Source: Muribaculaceae bacterium (lineage in GTDB: Bacteria > Bacteroidota > Bacteroidia > Bacteroidales > Muribaculaceae). From it: 64,000 nucleotides of DNA. The translations under genes were made by a program, and so were the position numbers. Within the stretch, counting starts at the first letter, position 1. Each line of letters starts with the position of its first letter. The notes below the pieces were generated by a model. It did not search any database and had not been told where the DNA came from. It was given only the letters and a program-made list of their open reading frames with translations. The stretch lies in the NCBI GenBank assembly GCA_023664185.1, contig JAMPGA010000002.1, forward strand, positions 220,322 through 284,321, written 5' to 3'. This document shows positions 46,080 to 54,683 of the stretch, one piece after another.

Positions 46080-47535
46080 CACCCTCAATCTTCAGAGCTG
46101 CGAAGATATAAAGAAGCAGCAATGGGGTGCGTATGGCCATATTGACCCATGGGCGCCCCGGCAGGGCTATCAGGTCGGCTGCTCCCCACAAAGCCATGGC
46201 AGCGGCGAAATAGAGCGCTATGCGCCCCAGAGGATATCCTATGGGATAGTGAACCTGTCCGGCCCACCAACTGGCCAGCATCATGGCTCCATAGCAGCCG
46301 AAGGCAGCCCATGCGCAGCCCATATAGCCCAATGCCGGCACCAACGCCACATTGAGCACCACTGTCACGGCCAGGCCTCCCAGCGAGAGCCACATGCCCC
46401 AGACGGTGCGGTCGGTGAGCTTGTACCACAACGAGAGATTGAAAAACACACCGAAAAACACCTCGGCTATCATCACTATGGGCACCACCTTGAGGCCGCT
46501 GTAGTAGGTGGGGTTGATAAACACCTTGAGGATATCCAGATAGAACATCACGCCCAGGAAGATGACCATGGAGAATATCACAAACCATTTCATGGCGTCG
46601 CGATAGCTCTGCAGCTTCTCCTCGCCCTGATCCTTTGAGCGTGCAAAGATAAAGGGCTCGTAGGCAAAGCGGAAGGCCTGGATAAACATCACCATCACTA
46701 TAGCAATCTTGTAGTTGGCGTTATAGATGCCCAGCTCGGCCATAGCGGTAGCCTTGTCGGCATAGAGATAGGGGAAGAGCAGTGTGCCCACCGTCTGATT
46801 GAGAATACCGGCAATGCCGAGCACCAGCAGCGGCGCCGAGTAGGCTATCATCTCGCGCCAAAGCGGGGCACAGAAACGCCAGCTGAAACCGCGCAGCTCG
46901 GGCAACAGCAGCGGCAGATTGACCACCGAGGCTATGAGATTGGCCAGGAAGATGTAGCCAATGCCGAAATCAGGGTCGTAGAACCACGCTATCAGTCCTG
47001 GATCCTTCTGCCATATCCATGGGCACACCAGGATGAAAAACAGATTGAGCCCGATGTTGAGAGCGATATTGATGAGCTTGAGGGTGGCAAAACGTATGGG
47101 GCGCTTGGCATATCGCAGATAGCTGAAGGGAAGCGCCGTGAAGGCGTCGAGAGCCACGGCCACTATCATCATGGCTGCATACTCGGGATGCGCAGCGCAG
47201 TGAAGCACGCCGGCCACAGGTTCCAGCAAAAACAGTGCCAGCACGATAAACGCCGTGGAGCTGACTCCCAGCGATATCAGAGCCGTGGAGTAGACCTCGA
47301 GCGGATTCTTGTAGCGCTCATGGTTGGCAAAACGGAAAAAACCCGTCTCCATGCCGTAGGTGAGCACTATGAGGGCTATGGCCACGGCGGCATAGATATA
47401 ATTGACCGTGCCATACTCGCCCTGCAGAAACTTGTAGGTGTAGAGCGGTGTGAGACACCAGTTTAAAAAACGCCCTATGATGGAGCTGAGCCCATATACG
47501 GCCGTATCTTTTACAAGACCTCTGATTCCTGCCAT
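46042..47535 (-). CDS. Oligosaccharide flippase / polysaccharide biosynthesis membrane protein
   Basis: A 497-residue polytopic protein of the MOP superfamily (Wzx/MurJ/MATE-like), with 12-14 hydrophobic segments. The start, VKDTAVYGLSSIIGRFLNWC, and later MKWFVIFSMVIFLGVMFYL are typical of Bacteroidetes Wzx-type proteins. It probably moves lipid-linked sugars across the inner membrane. No glycosyltransferases lie nearby, so the glycan is unknown. It starts 4 nt after ruvB, an operon arrangement I have the impression is common in Bacteroidales. Confidence 0.85.
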   Translation of the reverse strand: MAGIRGLVKDTAVYGLSSIIGRFLNWCLTPLYTYKFLQGEYGTVNYIYAAVAIALIVLTYGMETGFFRFANHERYKNPLEVYSTALISLGVSSTAFIVLALFLLEPVAGVLHCAAHPEYAAMMIVAVALDAFTALPFSYLRYAKRPIRFATLKLINIALNIGLNLFFILVCPWIWQKDPGLIAWFYDPDFGIGYIFLANLIASVVNLPLLLPELRGFSWRFCAPLWREMIAYSAPLLVLGIAGILNQTVGTLLFPYLYADKATAMAELGIYNANYKIAIVMVMFIQAFRFAYEPFIFARSKDQGEEKLQSYRDAMKWFVIFSMVIFLGVMFYLDILKVFINPTYYSGLKVVPIVMIAEVFFGVFFNLSLWYKLTDRTVWGMWLSLGGLAVTVVLNVALVPALGYMGCAWAAFGCYGAMMLASWWAGQVHYPIGYPLGRIALYFAAAMALWGAADLIALPGRPWVNMAIRTPLLLLYIFAALKIEGVTLSALPRRSAR

Positions 47536-47539
47536 TGGT

Positions 47540-48559
47540 TCAAAATAGGGAGCCCATTTGGGTGGGATAAGACAAGTTGAGATGTTCGTAGGCCAGCGAT
47601 GTCACTTCGCGGCCGCGCGGGGTGCGCTTCAGGAATCCCTCCATTATCAGGAAAGGCTCGTAGACCTCCTCGATGGTGTCCTGCTCTTCGCCCAGCGCCG
47701 TGGCTATGGTGGAGAGCCCCACGGGGCCGCCGCCAAACTTGGTGATCATGGTGCGGAGCAGCTTGTGGTCCATCTCATCGAGGCCGTGGCTGTCGATATT
47801 GAGGGCTCCGAGGGCGTGACGGGTTATCTGGGGCTCTATCTCGCCCGAACCCTTCACCTGTGCAAAGTCTCTCACACGGCGCAGCAGAGAGTTGGCTATA
47901 CGGGGTGTGCCACGTGAGCGTAGAGCTATCTCGTGGGCGGCCTCGGCGGTGATCTTCACCTTGAGCAGGGCGGCCGAGCGGGCTATGATGCGCTCGAGCA
48001 CCTCGTGGTCGTAATACTCCAGATGGCAGTTGATGCCGAAACGCGCGCGCATGGGCGATGTGAGCATGCCTGAGCGCGTTGTGGCGCCCACGAGGGTGAA
48101 GGGCGACAGGGAGAGCTGCACGGAGCGCGCTCCGGGGCCTTTGTCGATCATGATGTCTATGCGATAGTCCTCCATAGCCGAGTAGAGATACTCCTCCACC
48201 ACGCGGCTCAGACGGTGTATCTCGTCGATAAAAAGCACATCGTTGGGCTCGAGCGAGGTGAGGATGCCCGCCAGATCGCCGGGCTTGTCGAGCACAGGAC
48301 CCGAGGTGACCTTGAAGTTCACTCCGAGCTCGTTGGCTATGATGCCGGCAAGGGTGGTCTTGCCCAGGCCGGGAGGGCCGAACAGCAGCAGGTGGTCCAG
48401 GGGCTCGCCTCGCATCTTGGCAGCCTGGACAAACACCTTCAGATTCTCAACGATCTTTTCCTGACCATTGAACGAATTGAAATATGAGGGTCGCAAGGCG
48501 CGCTCAAAATCGTTGTCGCGCTGAGCCTTGTCGTGTATGTCAAACTGGTTTTCTTCCAT
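47540..48559 (-). CDS. ruvB: Holliday junction branch migration ATPase RuvB
   Basis: A 339-residue AAA+ motor for branch migration with RuvA. Walker A is [14 protein letters not shown], Walker B is [11 protein letters not shown], sensor 1 is [19 protein letters not shown] with its arginine finger, and the C-terminal winged helix ends [15 protein letters not shown]. The -7 element of its promoter ends only about 8 nt before the ATG, so the mRNA may be almost leaderless. Followed 4 nt later by the flippase gene. Confidence 0.96.
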   Translation of the reverse strand: MEENQFDIHDKAQRDNDFERALRPSYFNSFNGQEKIVENLKVFVQAAKMRGEPLDHLLLFGPPGLGKTTLAGIIANELGVNFKVTSGPVLDKPGDLAGILTSLEPNDVLFIDEIHRLSRVVEEYLYSAMEDYRIDIMIDKGPGARSVQLSLSPFTLVGATTRSGMLTSPMRARFGINCHLEYYDHEVLERIIARSAALLKVKITAEAAHEIALRSRGTPRIANSLLRRVRDFAQVKGSGEIEPQITRHALGALNIDSHGLDEMDHKLLRTMITKFGGGPVGLSTIATALGEEQDTIEEVYEPFLIMEGFLKRTPRGREVTSLAYEHLNLSYPTQMGSLF

Positions 48560-48566
48560 CGTTGCA

Positions 48567-48598
48567 CAAAATTAGCTAAAAATATCCAAACCACCCAA
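48567..48598 (-). promoter_or_regulatory. Promoter of ruvB
   Basis: CAAAATTA at 48567-48574 reads TAATTTTG on the minus strand, with TTG (CAA at 48596-48598) 21 nt upstream. The predicted start site near 48563 leaves about 4 nt before the ATG at 48559. Confidence 0.6.
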
Positions 48599-48644
48599 TC
48601 ATTCCGGGTGTTATAATGTCAACGACTCACTTTAAACTACTTAT

Positions 48645-49466
48645 ATGAAAAAAATCGTCATAATGGGAGCCACATCGGGCATAGGGCTCAATGTGGCCGA
48701 ACGGCTGGCCCGCAAGGGATGGATGGTAGGCGTGGCCGGACGGCGCGACAGCGTGATGCAACTGTTGGCCGAGAAGTATCCGGGCCGCGTAGTGTGGCGC
48801 CACATCGACATAACACGTCCCGAGGCCGGGCAGAGCCTGCGCAAGCTGGTCGACAAGCTGGGTGGCATGGACGTCTACTTCCACATCTCGGGCGTGGGAT
48901 ATGAAAACGACAATCTCGACCCAACTCTCGAGCTCGCCACCGTGCGCACCAACGTCACGGGCTTCACTCGCATGATCGACGAGGCCTACCGCTATTTCCG
49001 CGACGAGCGCCACGGCCGTGGCCATATCGCTGCCATAACCTCGGTGGCCGGCACGAGGGGCATAGGGCGCCTGGCAGCCTACTCGGCCACCAAAGCCTAT
49101 CAGCAGACCTATCTCACGGCGCTCAATCAGCTGGCTCGCATAGAGCATCTGAAAATCAAATTTTCCGACATCCGTCCGGGCTGGATACGCACCCCGCTGC
49201 TCGACAACGACTACGAGTATCCCCTGACCATGACGCTCCCCTATGCCGTGCCACTTATTGTCAAGGCCCTCAAACACAAACAGCGTGTGGCCTACATAGA
49301 CTGGCGCTGGGGCATGCTTGTGGCGCTCTGGAGGCTGATACCCGACTGGATATGGGTAAGAATCCCGATGAAGATCAACACCCCGGCATCCCCGGTGGCC
49401 ACCCGCTCAAACGCCCTCAACGCCGCCGACGGTGAGATTCCCACTTCTCAACCAACCATTCAATAG
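48645..49466 (+). CDS. Short-chain dehydrogenase/reductase
   Basis: A 273-residue Rossmann-fold SDR. The cofactor motif is MGATSGIGLNVAERL, the catalytic Ser lies in AAITSVAG and the Tyr-x3-Lys in YSATKAYQQ. The substrate is unknown. A hydrophobic patch near residues 210-240 (LVALWRLIPDWIWVRIPM) may give membrane association, as in several lipid- or polyketide-type SDRs. Divergent from ruvB; ends at a very long hairpin shared with the LRR array. Confidence 0.85.
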   Translation: MKKIVIMGATSGIGLNVAERLARKGWMVGVAGRRDSVMQLLAEKYPGRVVWRHIDITRPEAGQSLRKLVDKLGGMDVYFHISGVGYENDNLDPTLELATVRTNVTGFTRMIDEAYRYFRDERHGRGHIAAITSVAGTRGIGRLAAYSATKAYQQTYLTALNQLARIEHLKIKFSDIRPGWIRTPLLDNDYEYPLTMTLPYAVPLIVKALKHKQRVAYIDWRWGMLVALWRLIPDWIWVRIPMKINTPASPVATRSNALNAADGEIPTSQPTIQ

Positions 49467-49477
49467 ATACGAAAGAA

Positions 49478-49541
49478 CAGCAAAATATCATCCCGGGCAA
49501 TCATTGGATTCACCAATATTGTCCGGGATGATATTTTGCTG
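49478..49541. terminator. Long palindromic terminator between SDR gene and LRR array
   Basis: CAGCAAAATATCATCCCGG pairs perfectly with CCGGGATGATATTTTGCTG (19 bp), with an inner CAAT/ATTG after one mismatch. It is fully symmetrical, with A/T-rich flanks, and suits termination from both sides. Confidence 0.85.
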
Positions 49542-49550
49542 TATATTGAT

Positions 49551-50927
49551 TTACTTCACCAGCACCTTGCCGGCGGTGCCGTCGGAATAGCGTTCGATGA
49601 CGATGCCTTTGTAGTCCTCTCTGACGGGACGGCCATGCAGATCGAGGCGGGCGATGACCGTGCGCTCTGAGGTGTTCTCAATCTCCTCAATACCTGAAAC
49701 TTTGAGGTTGAAGAAGTTTTTCCAGCCCTCAGCCTGGCGATAAGCCTCAATCCCCTCAGCCGGGACAAAGAGCTGCAGAGTGTCATACTGCTCCTTAGAG
49801 AACGTCGGACAAACCGGAGGCTCCACATCAGCAAGAGTCAGGGTCTTAATCTTCCATTTAGAACAATCATCCGGTAATAATTTGGCATTCTTCCCTAAAG
49901 TGATGTCATAGCCCGGTTCCTTACGGAATCGACGAAAGGAGTTAATATTTTGTACATCGACATCTTCCATCACAACTAAAGAATTGAAATTCAATGCATC
50001 AAACGGGGCACTATATGGGCTTGTTCCCTCATATAGCTTTATTGGCCTTCCAATGGTTAAATCCTTTGCAAACATCAGTTGCTGGGAGACATCGCCAATT
50101 GGCTCAAAGAAAAGTTCATTGTTTGATTTTTCAACTATTATAGTCCTTAAATTTACACATTGATGGAAAGCATTGCCGTAAACTTTCTCTAAACTTGCCG
50201 GTAAAAATATGTAATGTAGACTATTACACTTGTAAAAATTACCAAGGTATTTAAGCGAAGATGGAAATGTGACGGAATCAAGGTATGGGCATTCATCAAA
50301 GCCGATAATGGACTCAACTGACGGCGGAAAGTCGATGGAGTGTAGGTAACATTTTCTAAAGCCTTGAATGGTTGTAACCGAAGATGGGAAACTGACGAAA
50401 TGAAGATTAGGACAGTCATCAAAGCCCTCAATGGATGTAACTGAAGATGGGAAACTAAAGTTGATAGAACTTAGGTTGGGACAGTAATCAAAACCATTAA
50501 TTGATGTTACCGAAGAGGGAAAGTTGACAGACTCTGGGTAAAATTTAAAAAAGCCTCTTATCGTTGTAACTGAAGATGGAAAGTTGATGGAACGAAGGTT
50601 GGGACAGTCATCAAAGCCATCAATGGATGTAATTGAAGATGGAAAGATCACACTTTCAAGGTACTTATAATTCTCTTCCTTTATAAATTTCACTTTTGTA
50701 ACAAGGTATCTTATGCCCTCATACTCAACTATAGAAGGAATCTCGATATTCGCAGGAGGATTTTTATTATCATCTGAAAAGCCATAAACTGTGACCGTTT
50801 GAGTCTCATCATTAAAAGAATACTTCATTCCGTCATAGTCAAAAAAGTCAATTTTAGAATATGCCGGTATACTGCTTATCGCCATTAGGGCGAGCAACAT
50901 GATTTTTTGAATGAATGTCTGCATCAT
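49551..50927 (-). CDS. Secreted LRR protein, array member 3
   Basis: About 458 residues. I chose the ATG at 50927 (MMQTFIQKIMLLALMAISS...AYS) because it matches the start of its paralogue at 57664; the open frame begins 9 codons earlier, inside an inverted repeat. After an N-terminal FDYDGMKYSFNDETQTV module come about nine compact repeats of the form FPSSVTSIxGFxxCPNLxSI, shorter than classical LRR_5 units. The end has the PVCPTFSKEQYDTLQLFVPA segment and a tail with ARLDLHGRPVREDYKGIVIE ending GKVLVK. Surface export through a tail-recognising system is likely. Last gene of the minus-strand array. Confidence 0.85.
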   Translation of the reverse strand: MMQTFIQKIMLLALMAISSIPAYSKIDFFDYDGMKYSFNDETQTVTVYGFSDDNKNPPANIEIPSIVEYEGIRYLVTKVKFIKEENYKYLESVIFPSSITSIDGFDDCPNLRSINFPSSVTTIRGFFKFYPESVNFPSSVTSINGFDYCPNLSSINFSFPSSVTSIEGFDDCPNLHFVSFPSSVTTIQGFRKCYLHSIDFPPSVESIIGFDECPYLDSVTFPSSLKYLGNFYKCNSLHYIFLPASLEKVYGNAFHQCVNLRTIIVEKSNNELFFEPIGDVSQQLMFAKDLTIGRPIKLYEGTSPYSAPFDALNFNSLVVMEDVDVQNINSFRRFRKEPGYDITLGKNAKLLPDDCSKWKIKTLTLADVEPPVCPTFSKEQYDTLQLFVPAEGIEAYRQAEGWKNFFNLKVSGIEEIENTSERTVIARLDLHGRPVREDYKGIVIERYSDGTAGKVLVK

Positions 50928-50950
50928 GTAAAACCTATTTATTTGTGGGA

Positions 50951-51060
50951 CCATTCATCAACCCGCTAAAAAAGGTTGATGAATGGCGTTTATTACTTTA
51001 TATTTGAGAAACGATTATATTGTAGTCCAAATCCCGATGGTTATTCATAGGAATTGTATG
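50951..51060 (-). pseudogene. Junction scar: inverted repeat and last codons of a lost beta-helix gene
   Basis: CCATTCATCAACC (50951-50963) and GGTTGATGAATGG (50974-50986) form a perfect 13-bp inverted repeat just upstream of the LRR gene. Next to it, codons at 50998-51036 on the minus strand read RDLDYNIIVSQI then stop, closely matching the end of the beta-helix protein at 53041 (WDLDYNIIISFSN). The DNA from about 51010 to 51035 is nearly identical to 53052-53081. The segment GGTTATTCATAGGAATTGT also occurs at the 57.7-kb scar. No open gene remains. Confidence 0.65.
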
Positions 51061-51100
51061 TGATTAAATATTCTTTAAACGTGAATGGAGGCTGGTTGGT

Positions 51101-52972
51101 TCATTTCACCAGCGTCTTTCCGGCGGTGCCGTCAGAATAGCGTTCGATAACGATGCCTTTGTAGTCCTCTCTGACGGGGCGCCCCTGCAGGTCGAGTCGG
51201 GCGATGACTGTGCGCTCAGAGGAGGTCTCGATTTTCCCAATGCCTGATACTTTGAGGTTGAGGAAGTTCTTCCAGCCCTCAGCCTGGCAATAAGCCTCAA
51301 TCCCCTCAGCCGGGACATAGAGCTGCAGAGTGTCATACTGTTCCTTAGAGAACGTCGGACAAACTGGAGGCTTCACATCAGCAAGAGTCAGGGTCTTGAG
51401 TAGCATATTCGAAAAGTCGCTGGGCGTTGCAACATTTACACCCAGCACCAGGTTGTAAGGTTGGCCTTTTGCTTCAGGATTTCTGAAATGATTTAGATTC
51501 AGGAAATTGGTTGCATCGATGTCCTTGAGAAAGATAAAACTCGATATACCCTCTAATGGGTCATGGCTGGGATCAACATCGTATTCATCGAAATGTATTT
51601 TACGACCTATGACTACAGTGTCAACGTTACAACCCTTCAGAGATGGCCAATTTATCTCAGTTTCTGACGGAGCAAAGGTTATTGTACCGATGCTGGATCC
51701 TCGAAATATTTGATTATCTAATTCCTCCACTGATCCGGGTATAGTGACGGGCCCAAGTTTATTGCAATAGCTGAAGGATAAGGATCCTATCTTTTTCAGC
51801 GAATTGGGTAGTTCAACATGTGTAAGATTGTAACAATTATAGAAAACCCAACTATTTATATATTCCAATGTGTTCGGAAATATTACAGTTTTAAGTGCCC
51901 TGCAATAGTAGAAAGCACAATTATTAATACCTTTAACTCCATCTAAAAATCGGACTTTCTCAAGTATAGGACAATTGTCAAATGTCTTATACTCAATCCA
52001 TTCTATTGTACCCGGAATTATTACCTCGCTGGTCTCACAATATGCAAATGCCTGTTCACCAACCTCTTTTACATTGGTTAGATCCAATACACCGCCTATA
52101 TAGCTATGATAAAAGGCGAATTGCTCAATTTTCTCAATTGACTCCGGGAACTTCGGAGGATTCAGGCTACAATACTGAAAGGCAAATTGCTTGATGGTTT
52201 TTAACGAACTTGGAAAAGCCACATCCTTTAGTCCACAACCACTGAAAGTGTTCTTTTCAATAGTCTCAATCCCATCCGGGAGAACTATAGAGCCTAATCT
52301 GCATTCCTCGAAAGCCGCTTCTCCTATATATTTCAAGGCATTTGGAAATTTAAAGTTTCGTAAGGAGTCACATTCCATAAAAGCATTTCTTTCAATACTA
52401 TCAATACTCTCAGGGAGATGAATCTCCTTGAGATACTTGCATCGAGTGAATGTACTGTTGTTAATCTTTGTTATTGGCCCAGAAATATTAGCCTCAAGAA
52501 TTCTTGAGCAATTAAAAGCGTACGCCCCGATTTCTTTTATTGCCTTAAGATTGAGTGTCCCCTCTACTCCACCGCTAAAAGCAGCATAACCAATCCTTTC
52601 CAGAGATTCTGGGAAGTCAAGTTGCCTAAGTTCATAACAACAATCGAAGGCTCTGTCACCAATCACCCTCAATAAATCAGGGAAATCAACCCATCTTATG
52701 TATTTTTGATCTTTGAAGCCTTTATCTGCAACAGCGACGACCTTATATGTCTTGCCATTGTATGACACTTCTTCGGGTATGGTGACCCTACCCTCATACT
52801 CGATGTTAGGAATGGCTGTTACCTTGCACTCTCCCTCTCCAAGATCTTCATCTGAGATATTATATGCAAGGTTCCCCACCGTGAAGTCAATAGAAGATGC
52901 TAGTATCGGGAATGCCGCAGAGACAGAAAGCACCACGGTCAACATTCTAATTAATCCGAATATTTTCCACAT
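51101..52972 (-). CDS. Secreted LRR protein, array member 2
   Basis: A 623-residue protein with a signal peptide (MWKIFGLIRMLTVVLSVSAAF...LAS), an N-terminal DFTVGNLAYNISDEDLGEGE module, about thirteen LRR_5 repeats, a GISSFIFLKDIDATNFLN linker, the PVCPTFSKEQYDTLQLYVPA segment and the tail ARLDLQGRPVREDYKGIVIE...GKTLVK. Overall layout is shared with the plus-strand protein at 42769. Its last 240 bp are almost identical in DNA to those of the LRR gene at 56420, although the repeat parts differ greatly. It follows a beta-helix gene by 68 nt. Confidence 0.88.
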   Translation of the reverse strand: MWKIFGLIRMLTVVLSVSAAFPILASSIDFTVGNLAYNISDEDLGEGECKVTAIPNIEYEGRVTIPEEVSYNGKTYKVVAVADKGFKDQKYIRWVDFPDLLRVIGDRAFDCCYELRQLDFPESLERIGYAAFSGGVEGTLNLKAIKEIGAYAFNCSRILEANISGPITKINNSTFTRCKYLKEIHLPESIDSIERNAFMECDSLRNFKFPNALKYIGEAAFEECRLGSIVLPDGIETIEKNTFSGCGLKDVAFPSSLKTIKQFAFQYCSLNPPKFPESIEKIEQFAFYHSYIGGVLDLTNVKEVGEQAFAYCETSEVIIPGTIEWIEYKTFDNCPILEKVRFLDGVKGINNCAFYYCRALKTVIFPNTLEYINSWVFYNCYNLTHVELPNSLKKIGSLSFSYCNKLGPVTIPGSVEELDNQIFRGSSIGTITFAPSETEINWPSLKGCNVDTVVIGRKIHFDEYDVDPSHDPLEGISSFIFLKDIDATNFLNLNHFRNPEAKGQPYNLVLGVNVATPSDFSNMLLKTLTLADVKPPVCPTFSKEQYDTLQLYVPAEGIEAYCQAEGWKNFLNLKVSGIGKIETSSERTVIARLDLQGRPVREDYKGIVIERYSDGTAGKTLVK

Positions 52973-53040
52973 AACTTAATGAATTAAAGATATTACTATT
53001 TCCAAACCCATGATGATTAACAGGGATGGAGAAAAACAAA

Positions 53041-54681
53041 TCAGTTGCTAAACGATATGATTATATTGTAGTCCAAATCCCATGTGAGGCGGAAAAATCC
53101 TCCGGTAGTAAATGTCTTCTCCTTAAACTTGTTCTGACGGTCATTTGACATAACCATCCAGCTTGGGTTGGAGGAGGTTTTGAGGGTGATTTTACCACCT
53201 GAGCTCAGTGATACATACAAATTTGTTATGCATGGCACAAAAGAACGCAAGCCGCTGAGGTCAATAATGGTATTGGCATTGTTGGACGACTCGACTCTAA
53301 GTGTTTGAGGAATCACATCAACATTATCTGCACCATTGGTGCCCAAATTTGCAGATGGTAGTAGATCCTTAAGATGCAAGACACCTGAGCCGGAGGACTG
53401 GCTGGTCATAATGACTTTACCCATATTATATGGTGGTACGGAGGATGTCAGGACCTTGAACACCCCATCTTTGAACTCATTCTTGTTTTCTAAAACTCTA
53501 ACAGTAGACAAGGTGTCTAACCAATCGTAACGTGTCCCATCAGAGGAAGCCATTATACCATAGACGTTTATATACTGACCCTCAGAAACTTTGTCCGTGG
53601 GCACATTTAATCGTCCGGGATGCACTTGGCCTTCGCACCAGATATTTAGATGTTTGGTATATTCAAAGTCTACCCAATAGTCATTGCTCCTGGAAGGTAG
53701 GCCTGAGCCAAATTTGATGTTATGAAAATTCGAGGCATGAAGATCATTCAGTTTCATGGCCAGACCGGAAAGATTTTGAAATACGATATTTAGAAAGACC
53801 AAACCATCCATTGGCCAAGTATCGTCGGGAACTGTATACTCACAATATATACCATTCCCGCCACTCATGACTCCTCCAATGATGAGGCTTTCGGTGAACC
53901 ATCCTATATGTTGATTGCCTTTTTCATCTACTGTGACGTTATTCATATACATACAATAATCCGCAGTTATCTGTTGGAATTTCACACGGCAGTACTGTAT
54001 GCCAGAACCGTTGTCCGCAGTAAAGTCTATGCCTTTATGCAGATTTTGAAGGTTGAACACATCAACATCACAATGGTAATTATTCCCATTGAACAGTATC
54101 CCGGTACCCACGAAGGCATTGGGGCTTGAACCCTGAGGCCTTGGAGAGCCGAGGATTTTATTTATCCTTAGATTGACGTAGTGGGCACAGATTTTGATGG
54201 CCACAATGTCTTTAGTGAGTCTTAGTGTCCCGGGACAATACAATGTCTGAGTGGGCTCGCCATATAATTTAGGGATTACTATGGTGCCTTCAAGATTATA
54301 TGTCCTACATTCCAATGTCACGGGCGCCCCCTGTGCTGCAACGATGGCAGCATTAATCGCCTCGTGTTCGGCCATGCCGGCATTAAGGTCGTTGAACCAC
54401 TCTGCATGGACGAGTGTGTTTGAGAAGCCTGTGACATTGGTCCCTTTGTGAAATATACAGCATGGAGGAGCAACCACCTCTGAGCCGTTGAGTTCAACCT
54501 CAAGAGAACCGTCGCGAGAGTAGGGCGCAAGAGAGCCTCCCTGGAAGTCAAGGACTGAACCCGTGGGGAATGAGATTTTTCCACCAGAGGGGTACAGAGG
54601 CTCCTCTATTATGAGATAGGCAGCCTCGCCCGACGTCAGGATTGTCCGGATATTTGAGTTTGTCAGATATATCCTTTCCAT
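53041..54681 (-). CDS. Beta-helix protein without signal peptide (array, second copy)
   Basis: About 546 residues from the ATG at 54681, chosen because its paralogue starts equivalently (MERIYLTNSN versus MNKTILTQSN). The upstream stop and this start are separated by two bases (TAA-TA-ATG), so translation is coupled. The N-terminal part has GSVLDFQGGSLAPYSRDGSL and HAEWFNDLNAG, followed by coils with repeated G-I-x-C/V patterns typical of right-handed parallel beta-helix (pectate-lyase-like or tail-spike-like) proteins. No signal peptide, catalytic motif or sorting tail is visible. Function unknown; candidates are a phage-derived spike, a polysaccharide-binding protein, or a partner of the LRR proteins. 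Confidence 0.7.
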   Translation of the reverse strand: MERIYLTNSNIRTILTSGEAAYLIIEEPLYPSGGKISFPTGSVLDFQGGSLAPYSRDGSLEVELNGSEVVAPPCCIFHKGTNVTGFSNTLVHAEWFNDLNAGMAEHEAINAAIVAAQGAPVTLECRTYNLEGTIVIPKLYGEPTQTLYCPGTLRLTKDIVAIKICAHYVNLRINKILGSPRPQGSSPNAFVGTGILFNGNNYHCDVDVFNLQNLHKGIDFTADNGSGIQYCRVKFQQITADYCMYMNNVTVDEKGNQHIGWFTESLIIGGVMSGGNGIYCEYTVPDDTWPMDGLVFLNIVFQNLSGLAMKLNDLHASNFHNIKFGSGLPSRSNDYWVDFEYTKHLNIWCEGQVHPGRLNVPTDKVSEGQYINVYGIMASSDGTRYDWLDTLSTVRVLENKNEFKDGVFKVLTSSVPPYNMGKVIMTSQSSGSGVLHLKDLLPSANLGTNGADNVDVIPQTLRVESSNNANTIIDLSGLRSFVPCITNLYVSLSSGGKITLKTSSNPSWMVMSNDRQNKFKEKTFTTGGFFRLTWDLDYNIIISFSN

Positions 54682-54683
54682 TA

